Positions 7,511-12,284 of a stretch of 12,284 nucleotides of DNA are shown here, in pieces (the stretch's first letter is position 1; each line of letters opens with the position of its first letter). Source of the stretch: Psychrobacter sp. Its GTDB lineage: Bacteria; Pseudomonadota; Gammaproteobacteria; Pseudomonadales; Moraxellaceae. The notes under the pieces are model-generated. The model worked only from the letters and a program-made list of their open reading frames with translations, was not told the origin of the DNA and ran no database searches. The DNA is taken from NCBI RefSeq assembly GCF_030454045.1, contig NZ_JAKDJE010000082.1, positions 1 to 12,284 on the forward strand, written 5' to 3'. The position numbers and the translations under genes were made by a program.

Positions 7511-7539
7511 ATAATAACTAAGTATTAACAATTTGGCAA
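7511..7539 (-). promoter_or_regulatory. Sigma-70-like promoter of the TonB receptor gene
   Basis: On the minus strand, TTGCCA (7539-7534, 5 of 6 to the -35 consensus) is followed by a 17-bp spacer and TATTAT (7516-7511, 5 of 6 to the -10 consensus). Transcription would start near 7504, leaving a leader of about 170 nt. The Fur box would then lie at about +12 to +30, so repression would be by blocking early elongation or by extended Fur binding over the promoter. Confidence 0.6.
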
Positions 7540-7564
7540 TAATTAATATCATACATTCTCAATT

Positions 7565-7580
7565 CTAGTACTTAGTACGC
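7565..7580. promoter_or_regulatory. trp-operator-like inverted repeat, possible distal TrpR site
   Basis: CTAGTACTTAGTACGC contains a perfect inverted repeat, GTACT and AGTAC around a single T (7568-7578). The right half and what follows, TAGTACGCCAAG, closely resembles the E. coli trp operator right half as I recall it (TAGTACGCAAG). The spacing between half-sites is one base shorter than in E. coli, which could weaken or abolish binding. It lies about 265 bp upstream of the trpR start codon and 26 bp upstream of the receptor's -35 box. It may be an auxiliary operator, a relic, or chance. Confidence 0.35.
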
Positions 7581-7729
7581 CAAGTGGACGTAGCAATACA
7601 ACGCAGCAACGCTTGGTATTAACTATAAACATGCTATCGAATATGATGCTAACCACGAGTTGAATCTATATAAACAAAGCTTAAAAATCATCGCTTCTAT
7701 AGCAGCCTGTTATTAACTTAGCTCATCAC

Positions 7730-7758
7730 TTGTATTTCTTGTACTACTGTACTAGAAT
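7730..7758 (+). promoter_or_regulatory. Probable promoter of the trpR-trpE-trpG operon
   Basis: TTGTAT (7730-7735, 3 of 6, keeping the key TTG) is followed by a 17-bp spacer and TAGAAT (7753-7758, 5 of 6 to the -10 consensus). Transcription would start near 7765, about 70 nt before the trpR ATG. The -10 lies inside the candidate TrpR operator at 7749-7766, the arrangement expected for direct repression. Confidence 0.5.
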
Positions 7759-7766
7759 GCTGATAC
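7749..7766. promoter_or_regulatory. Candidate TrpR operator overlapping the trpR -10 box
   Basis: GTACTAGAATGCTGATAC matches the idealised trp operator palindrome GTACTAGTTAACTAGTAC at 12 of 18 positions, including the whole left GTACTAG and the outer TAC of the right half. The two halves agree with each other at 6 of 9 positions. It overlaps the predicted -10 and lies directly upstream of a gene for TrpR. TrpR with bound tryptophan would exclude RNA polymerase here and so control its own operon. This is a sequence match only. Confidence 0.5.
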
Positions 7767-7833
7767 AAGCCGAGAGCTTCATGGTTATCCTGACTGTTTT
7801 TGATTAAGACGACTGATTATAAGACGATAATTT

Positions 7834-8109
7834 ATGAGTACTGACCCTTATCACAGCTTACTGAGTCATCTGGCAAACTGTACTGATAGCGCAGAGATTG
7901 AAAAGCTACTCAGTGCCCTGCTGACGGATAAAGAGCAGCACGACATTGCTAACCGCATTCGTATCTTTGACTTGCTTGATCGAGGTATCACGCAGCGTGA
8001 AATCTCAGAGCAACTGGGCGTGGGTATTGCGACTGTCTCACGCGGTGCTAGAGCCATGCAAAACCATGATGTGAGCGCCCTCCTTGCCACGCATCGCCAG
8101 CACGCTTAA
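7834..8109 (+). CDS. trpR: Trp operon repressor TrpR
   Basis: This all-helical dimeric DNA-binding protein uses L-tryptophan as corepressor. It has 91 residues against 108 in E. coli, the difference being mainly at the N-terminus. The diagnostic core is intact: LTDKEQHDIANRIRIFDLL (30-48), then the helix-turn-helix TQREISEQLGVGIATVSRG (53-71). By alignment to E. coli TrpR, Thr31, Arg41 and Arg70 correspond to the tryptophan-contacting Thr44, Arg54 and Arg84, so corepressor binding should be kept. The ATG is preceded by a weak, purine-rich AAGACGA (7821-7827). It is the first gene of a likely operon: trpE follows after a gap of about 70 bp with no terminator. A candidate operator over its promoter suggests autoregulation together with the enzymes it controls. 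In E. coli trpR is unlinked to the trp enzymes, so this arrangement is notable. Confidence 0.92.
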   Translation: MSTDPYHSLLSHLANCTDSAEIEKLLSALLTDKEQHDIANRIRIFDLLDRGITQREISEQLGVGIATVSRGARAMQNHDVSALLATHRQHA

Positions 8110-8181
8110 ACGATTAACAACCATACTCTCTACCCTTTTATAAAATCACTGACCCATATTTGAACCATTTTGGACGCCGTT

Positions 8182-9600
8182 ATGACCGCTATTACGCCCG
8201 CACAGACCCAGCCTGCGCCGATTGATATCCCAAGTAAACCGCAGCGCATCAAGCTCACACAGGATATTGATTTTTTTGCGTTATTCAAACGTATCGAGCG
8301 CGTGTTTGATACCTGTTATTTGCTCGAATCTTTGGGCGAAGACAGTCACATCTCACGCCATCATGCCATTGGTTTTGACCCTGTGATGACCATCGCTGCG
8401 CTTGATCGTCATACGCTCGCTATTACCGATAATAAAACCGCTGAAACGACACAGTATCACACGGACAATCCGTATCAGCTATTACGCGAGATAACGCCGC
8501 AGCACGTCATCGCGCGCGATCAAAGTGGTGGTCTCGTTGGCTACTTGGGTTATGACTGCGTCAATTTCTTTGAGCCAAGCCTGACGGCCAAAGCCAGTGA
8601 CGACTTTGAGCCATTTAAATTTGGCGTCTATTTGGACGGCTTGACGCTCGATAAAATGACGGGCGAGATCTTTTATTTTTATTACCCGACCGCGCAACAA
8701 GACAATCGCATTGAGCAAATCAAAGCCCTACTTGATGAGCCAACGCCTAGCTACGAAGCACCCACAGTCGAATTCTTGGGCGATGGTATGAGCCAAGAAG
8801 AACATGCCAATGTGGTGATGCAGGTTAAAGAGGACATCATCTCAGGGCGTATTTTTCAATGTGAAGTAGGCTTTAAGTCCAAATATCGCATTGCTGGCGA
8901 CAAGATGCCGATTTATGAAAAACTACGCGCGGTGAATCCTTCACCGCACATGTATTTTATGAAGTTTGCGCAGCAATGCATCATTGGCGCATCGCCTGAG
9001 CTACTGTTTCGCTTGCGTCAAGGCGAGATGGAAACCTATCCACTGGCAGGCACAGCCAAGCGCGGCGTCGATGTGGCAGAAGACCGCAAGTTGGCACGGG
9101 CGCTGCTCAACGATGATAAAGAAATTGCCGAGCACAATATGCTGGTTGATTTGCATCGCAACGATATCGGCCGCGTGGCACGATTTGGCACGGTAAAAGT
9201 GCGTAGCCTCATGGATATCAAACGCTTCTCACACGTACAGCATATCTCCTCAGAGATCGTTGGTATCTTGCACCCTGACGAAGATATGTTCAGCGCGCTT
9301 GCAAGCAACTTCCCTGCGGGTACGCTCTCAGGCGCTCCTAAAGTAGAAGCTATTAAGGTGATTAATGAGCTTGAGCCAGATGGTCGCGGCGCGTATGGCG
9401 GTGCACTCGGCTCATTTAATTTTAATGGCGATTGCATCTTTGCTATTCCGATTCGCAGCCTGTTTATCAATGGCGAGTCGGCCTACGCGCAGACCTGCGG
9501 CGGCAACGTCTATGACTCAAACCCAGCGGATGAGTATTTGGAGATTCAGCGCAAACTATCAGCAATGAAAGTGGTGCTCGACAGCTTTATGACAGCATAA
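8182..9600 (+). CDS. trpE: Anthranilate synthase component I
   Basis: This enzyme converts chorismate to anthranilate, the first step of tryptophan synthesis, using ammonia from TrpG. Starting at the ATG at 8182 it has 472 residues. GGA (8172-8174) lies 7 nt before that ATG, and this is preferred to an upstream TTG at 8170 that lacks a ribosome binding site. The N-terminal domain has LLES (47-50), the conserved tryptophan feedback-binding motif. The C-terminal chorismate-binding domain has PLAGT (287-291), EHNMLVDLHRND (317-328), FPAGTLSGAPK (377-387) and TCGG near the end. Ala in PLAGT, where aminodeoxychorismate synthase PabB has Lys (PIKGT), supports anthranilate rather than folate-branch synthesis. 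The stretch IFQCEVGFKSKY (224-235) differs from the more familiar FQVVLSQR or FQVNLSRR, suggesting a distinct TrpE branch. It lies between trpR and trpG, consistent with tryptophan control. The 472 residues are somewhat shorter than the roughly 500-520 common in proteobacterial TrpE. Confidence 0.92.
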   Translation: MTAITPAQTQPAPIDIPSKPQRIKLTQDIDFFALFKRIERVFDTCYLLESLGEDSHISRHHAIGFDPVMTIAALDRHTLAITDNKTAETTQYHTDNPYQLLREITPQHVIARDQSGGLVGYLGYDCVNFFEPSLTAKASDDFEPFKFGVYLDGLTLDKMTGEIFYFYYPTAQQDNRIEQIKALLDEPTPSYEAPTVEFLGDGMSQEEHANVVMQVKEDIISGRIFQCEVGFKSKYRIAGDKMPIYEKLRAVNPSPHMYFMKFAQQCIIGASPELLFRLRQGEMETYPLAGTAKRGVDVAEDRKLARALLNDDKEIAEHNMLVDLHRNDIGRVARFGTVKVRSLMDIKRFSHVQHISSEIVGILHPDEDMFSALASNFPAGTLSGAPKVEAIKVINELEPDGRGAYGGALGSFNFNGDCIFAIPIRSLFINGESAYAQTCGGNVYDSNPADEYLEIQRKLSAMKVVLDSFMTA

Positions 9601-9671
9601 TTCATACTAAGCATCATCGCCAGCTGACACTATTTTACCCAGTTATATTTTTACAAAAGAGTTTATACACC

Positions 9672-10319
9672 ATGAATGTGTTAATTATTGATAACTACGA
9701 CTCGTTTACCTTCAACCTCTACCAGTATGTCGGCGAGATTTTGCAAACATTGGGCGATGAAACACAGAGCCGCGTCACCGTAAAGCGCAATAATGAGCTG
9801 ACCCTTGCAGAGGTAGAAGCGATGAATCTGGATAGAATCATTATCTCACCTGGTCCTGGTTCCCCTGATGATCCTGCTTATTTTGGTATTTGCGCTGATG
9901 TCATTGAGACGCTGGGCAAGACCGTCCCACTGCTCGGCGTCTGCCTCGGTATGCAGGGCATCGCGCATGTATTCGGCGGCGATGTGATACGCGCGCATAT
10001 CCCGATGCACGGTAAGGTCTCATCGATTCGCCATGATGGTAAAGGTATCTATCACGGCTTGCCCCAAGCGCTTGAGATCATGCGCTATCACTCACTGGTG
10101 GTCAAAGCCGATACCCTGCCCGACTGCTTGCAGATTACCTCGGTCGTTGCCAATGCGGACAATGGCGCGCTGGACTTTGACAAATCGGCGCTGAGCGGTG
10201 ACGAAATCATGGGCGTCAGACACAAAGACTATCCAATTCAAGGCGTACAATTTCACCCTGAATCCTTTGCTACCGAAGGTGCTAAGCGGTTGCTGAGTAA
10301 TTTTTTATTGCAGGTGTAA
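9672..10319 (+). CDS. trpG: Anthranilate synthase component II (glutamine amidotransferase)
   Basis: This class-I glutamine amidotransferase hydrolyses glutamine and passes ammonia to TrpE. The 215-residue protein starts with IIDNYDSFTFNL, the classic TrpG/PabA N-terminus. It has the oxyanion-loop SPGPGSPDD, the nucleophile Cys91 in GVCLGMQ and the His195/Glu197 pair in FHPES, so the catalytic triad is complete. It is a stand-alone subunit, not fused to TrpD. AAGAG (9657-9661) lies 10 nt before the ATG. It starts 71 bp after trpE, and a strong terminator about 120 bp downstream ends the operon. TrpG and PabA cannot be separated reliably by sequence and one protein may serve both pathways. The trpE neighbour makes trpG the better name. 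Confidence 0.9.
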   Translation: MNVLIIDNYDSFTFNLYQYVGEILQTLGDETQSRVTVKRNNELTLAEVEAMNLDRIIISPGPGSPDDPAYFGICADVIETLGKTVPLLGVCLGMQGIAHVFGGDVIRAHIPMHGKVSSIRHDGKGIYHGLPQALEIMRYHSLVVKADTLPDCLQITSVVANADNGALDFDKSALSGDEIMGVRHKDYPIQGVQFHPESFATEGAKRLLSNFLLQV

Positions 10320-10328
10320 GTGCTACTA

Positions 10329-10358
10329 TCTAGCCACGCTTTCTAGCCACGCTTTCTA
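10329..10358 (+). repeat. Perfect 13-bp tandem duplication
   Basis: CTAGCCACGCTTT occurs twice in a row (10330-10342 and 10343-10355), with the period-13 match extending to 10329-10358. It begins ten bases after the trpG stop codon, in the untranslated tail before the terminator. It looks like a recent slippage event with no visible function. Confidence 0.8.
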
Positions 10359-10439
10359 TTTCAAATGACAATCGATTAAATTTACACCACATCCTAGTAG
10401 CGATTTACGATCTTTTAATGATAGAATAAAACAACAAAC

Positions 10440-10470
10440 AAAAGACAACCCTTAACAGGTTGTCTTTTCT
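10440..10470 (+). terminator. Strong rho-independent terminator of the trp operon
   Basis: AAAAGACAACC (10440-10450) and GGTTGTCTTTT (10458-10468) form a perfect 11-bp stem around the 7-nt loop CTTAACA. The stem ends in A/U pairs and its right arm supplies the T tract, continued by CTTATT. The A and T flanks are symmetrical, so it could also work on the minus strand. It closes the trpR-trpE-trpG unit and separates it from the EamA gene. Confidence 0.9.
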
Positions 10471-10552
10471 TATTGCAGTATGGTTTGGCGCGCTTACATC
10501 ACAGACGCTCAGGCAACCCTCAATGTCATTTAGATCGTAAGAAGAACTCAGT

Positions 10553-11506
10553 ATGGCAAATCTCGAGAGCACAGCGGCGATACCCGCGCATCAGTCATGG
10601 ATAGGCATTGTCCAAATCATCACCGCAGCGACCTGCTGGGGGACACTTGGGATATTCTCAACCTACCTCAATCAAATGGGCTTTAGTGGTTGGCAAGTCA
10701 CAATATTACGCATCGTGACGGCGGCAGTGATTGTGCTGGCCATGTTACCGACCCTATGGCCGCAGCTGATGAAGCTGAGCGCCAGACAGTGGTTTGGCTT
10801 GGCGATGCAGTCGATAGTCGGCGTGCTCGGTATGACCGTCTGCTATTTTTTTGCTGTCAGTTATGTTGGCGCGGGCCCTGCGGTGGCTTTGCTTTATACC
10901 GCGCCCGTGTTTAGCCTGCTATTCTCAAAGTTTTTGCTCAGTGAGTCCATCACGCGCAAATCTATCGCGCTGGCATTCATGGCAGTGTTTGGGGTTGGGC
11001 TGACGATGCTGGGTGAGCAAGCAGAGGTCAATTGGGGTATTTTGCTCGGCTTAGCATCAGGGATGTGCTACTCCTTATACGGCGTGCTCGGTAAGCGCGC
11101 GATGCATGACGCGCACCCTGCCCCGTTGGTGTTTTTTACCTCTGTGGTCATCAGCGCGGGCGGACTTCTATTACTGCCTGAGACGTATCAGACATACACG
11201 CAGCTACTTACCCTGCCATTATCGACTTGGGGTTATGTGCTTGGGCTGTCGCTCTTGGGTACGGTTGTGCCCTTTGGCCTGTATATGAAAGCGCTGGAGA
11301 AATTGCCTGCCTCTCGTGCATCTGTGTTTACGATTTTTGAGCCGTTGACGGCGATTGCGCTGGCAATGATACTGCTACATCAAGCTTTGTCTTGGATTCA
11401 ATATCTGGGCGTGACACTGATTTTGCTGGCGGCGTTGTTAAATGCAGTGGTCAATGGCACGACCACGCGCGTTCCTCGCTGGCTTAAAAGACGGCAAACG
11501 GTCTAG
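10553..11506 (+). CDS. EamA/DMT-superfamily transporter
   Basis: This 317-residue inner-membrane protein has about ten hydrophobic helices arranged as two EamA repeats of five (about residues 17-150 and 160-300). Typical features are CWGTLGIFS in the first helix, ALLYTAPVFSLLFS in the first repeat, and YMKALEKLPASRASVFTIFEPLTAIAL in the second. A basic tail (RWLKRRQTV) probably faces the cytoplasm. GAAGAA (10541-10546) lies 6 nt before the ATG. Family members include exporters of amino acids, other metabolites and drugs, and E. coli YddG exports aromatic amino acids. That makes an aromatic-compound exporter tempting next to the trp genes. A strong terminator separates them, however, and no TrpR-like site is seen here, so a functional link is only a guess. 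No clear promoter was found in the 82 bp between terminator and ATG. Confidence 0.9.
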   Translation: MANLESTAAIPAHQSWIGIVQIITAATCWGTLGIFSTYLNQMGFSGWQVTILRIVTAAVIVLAMLPTLWPQLMKLSARQWFGLAMQSIVGVLGMTVCYFFAVSYVGAGPAVALLYTAPVFSLLFSKFLLSESITRKSIALAFMAVFGVGLTMLGEQAEVNWGILLGLASGMCYSLYGVLGKRAMHDAHPAPLVFFTSVVISAGGLLLLPETYQTYTQLLTLPLSTWGYVLGLSLLGTVVPFGLYMKALEKLPASRASVFTIFEPLTAIALAMILLHQALSWIQYLGVTLILLAALLNAVVNGTTTRVPRWLKRRQTV

Positions 11507-11638
11507 CCCTGTTATTTGGTTGTCTGGCAGGGTGCGATAGCCAAATTTGGATTAAAAAACGACGCAATAGATAGGCTTGATTAATGGTATAAACTTCAAG
11601 TTAAATTAAAATGATCATTTATAATCTATGAATTAGAA

Positions 11639-12151
11639 CTATTTATCATGCAACGCTCTTCCATCTGGCAATCCAAATAAAACTAAGATCTTATCCAGGT
11701 TGCACTTATCTGAAGGTGTGGTTTTTAAGCCTTTTAGAATATAGCCGTTAGGATTATCTTTAGAAGTTAGAGTCCCTCCAGCGCTTATAGTATCGCCTAC
11801 TTGGTAAATGACATTAAAATATTTTAAAGTCTGATTCTTTTTATCCCAGCTCGAAACCCCGTATGGTAGCAGCGGTACGGCTTTGTGTGGGCCATACTGG
11901 AAATAAATACATTCATTTTCGTATTTAAGCTGTACATTTACACCTTGTAAAATTTCACTCTCATTGAGATCGGAAAAATTGAAAGGGTAAGTATAAAATA
12001 AACCCTGACCACTAGTAGAAGAGTAATGAACTAAAGGCATAGTACTTTGAGAATAGTCCTTTGCTACTTTCATGTCTTTCGAAGGAGAGGTTGTAACTTG
12101 ACAAGCAGTCAACAAAACGCAAAAGAAAATTGATACGTTACGAATATTCAA
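11639..12151 (-). CDS. Small predicted lipoprotein of unknown function
   Basis: I do not recognise this protein beyond its export signal. From the TTG at 12151 it has 170 residues. The N-terminus has a short basic region, a hydrophobic stretch (about 7-13) and the lipobox LTAC with the acylated Cys at residue 17, so it should be a periplasmic or outer-membrane lipoprotein. The mature part is polar and probably beta-rich, with two further Cys (in NECIYF and DKCNLD) that could form a disulfide. The frame is open to a GTG at 12169, but AAAGGAG at 12163-12157 sits inside that extension, 5 nt before the TTG, which fixes the start. The gene is more A+T-rich than trpE or the transporters and is convergent with the EamA gene 132 bp away. 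The signal is clear, the function unknown. Confidence 0.78.
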   Translation of the reverse strand: MNIRNVSIFFCVLLTACQVTTSPSKDMKVAKDYSQSTMPLVHYSSTSGQGLFYTYPFNFSDLNESEILQGVNVQLKYENECIYFQYGPHKAVPLLPYGVSSWDKKNQTLKYFNVIYQVGDTISAGGTLTSKDNPNGYILKGLKTTPSDKCNLDKILVLFGLPDGRALHDK

Positions 12152-12156
12152 ACCAG

Positions 12157-12163
12157 CTCCTTT
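12157..12163 (-). promoter_or_regulatory. Strong Shine-Dalgarno site setting a TTG start
   Basis: AAAGGAG on the minus strand lies 5 nt before TTG at 12151. The next upstream candidate start (GTG at 12169) has no comparable site and would translate through this one. The TTG start also gives a normal short lipoprotein signal peptide. Confidence 0.7.
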
Positions 12164-12226
12164 AAGCACTAGGTTAAGAGTGTTTTTAACTTTATTAAAA
12201 CATCAATATAAATAAAAAAAAGTTTT

Positions 12227-12254
12227 AATATATTAGGGTGTGTATAGAATTCAA
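12227..12254 (-). promoter_or_regulatory. Probable promoter of the lipoprotein gene
   Basis: On the minus strand, TTGAAT (12254-12249, 4 of 6) is followed by a 16-bp spacer and TATATT (12232-12227, 5 of 6). Transcription would begin near 12220, giving a leader of about 70 nt. The region is very A+T-rich, so chance matches are likely. Confidence 0.4.
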
Positions 12255-12284
12255 ATCAGGGGCAACCAGATAAAGACACAAGCG

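Larger units (their letters stand above)
7335..7833. other. Intergenic control region between divergent tonB-receptor and trpR genes
   Basis: This gap of about 500 bp has no plausible gene on either strand. From left to right it holds the receptor leader, a Fur box (7474-7492), the receptor promoter (7511-7539, minus strand), a trp-operator-like inverted repeat (7565-7580), a weak hairpin-capable pair CCAAGTG/CGCTTGG (7580-7586 and 7610-7616), about 110 bp of AT-rich sequence with nothing recognisable, and the trpR promoter with its candidate operator (7730-7766). A tiny frame at 7781-7807 (MVILTVFD) has no Trp codons and is not a leader peptide for attenuation. Confidence 0.7.

Noticed and set aside
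7781..7807. Tiny frame MVILTVFD upstream of trpR as a possible trp leader peptide.
   Set aside because: It has no Trp codons, no good ribosome binding site and no attenuator-type hairpin with a T run before trpR.
8170..8181. TTG-initiated four-residue extension of TrpE.
   Set aside because: GGA at 8172-8174 serves the ATG at 8182 with 7-nt spacing, and nothing suitable precedes the TTG.
8182..10319. Reading trpE-trpG as pabB-pabA (aminodeoxychorismate synthase).
   Set aside because: Component I has Ala, not Lys, in the PLAGT motif, keeps the tryptophan-binding LLES motif, and is linked to trpR.
11508..11532. CCCTG/CAGGG hairpin after the EamA gene as a terminator.
   Set aside because: The stem is five or six pairs with a 16-nt loop and no T tract follows, so it is too weak to call.
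11609..11620. Perfect 12-bp palindrome AAATGATCATTT between the EamA and lipoprotein genes.
   Set aside because: It has no loop and no associated promoter, and palindromes this short are expected by chance in AT-rich spacers.

Overview
The window looks like chromosomal DNA from a gammaproteobacterium, most probably a Psychrobacter-like member of the Moraxellaceae. This is inferred from moderate G+C, protein style and AT-rich gaps with A/T-flanked hairpin terminators; no rRNA or other marker is present to prove it. It contains ten protein-coding genes in three functional blocks. I see no tRNA, rRNA, CRISPR array, transposase or phage gene.

Block 1 (about 1-7560) is an iron-acquisition locus. 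Three plus-strand genes encode two FecCD-type inner-membrane permeases and an ATPase. By motif they belong to the FatD/FatC/FatE, YclNOP and CeuBCD group of ferric-siderophore importers. The periplasmic binding protein is not in the window. A small AT-rich membrane protein of unknown function follows the ATPase. A 21-bp-arm hairpin then separates it from a convergent minus-strand gene for a four-helix PepSY-type membrane protein. Upstream of that gene, also on the minus strand, lies a TonB-dependent outer-membrane receptor with its own terminator, a good sigma-70-like promoter and a clear Fur box. Together the receptor (outer membrane), permeases plus ATPase (inner membrane) and PepSY protein (possible ferric reductase) would move an iron chelate inwards and release the iron, repressed when iron is plentiful.

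Block 2 (about 7560-10470) is a compact tryptophan-branch operon: trpR (repressor), trpE (anthranilate synthase component I) and trpG (glutamine amidotransferase component), ending in a strong hairpin terminator. The trpR promoter has a near-consensus -10 box inside an 18-bp imperfect palindrome that resembles the classical trp operator, so TrpR probably represses its own operon. A second trp-operator-like sequence lies about 270 bp upstream of trpR, closer to the receptor promoter. The other trp genes are absent.

Block 3 (10471-12284) holds a ten-helix EamA/DMT-family transporter and, convergent to it, an AT-rich gene for a small lipoprotein of unknown function that probably starts at a TTG codon behind a strong Shine-Dalgarno sequence.

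No wholly new system is evident. The points most worth a second look are the two TrpR-site candidates, the isolated trpR-trpE-trpG operon, the unclear ligand of the receptor and transporter, and a six-copy degenerate 12-bp tandem repeat upstream of the ATPase gene.
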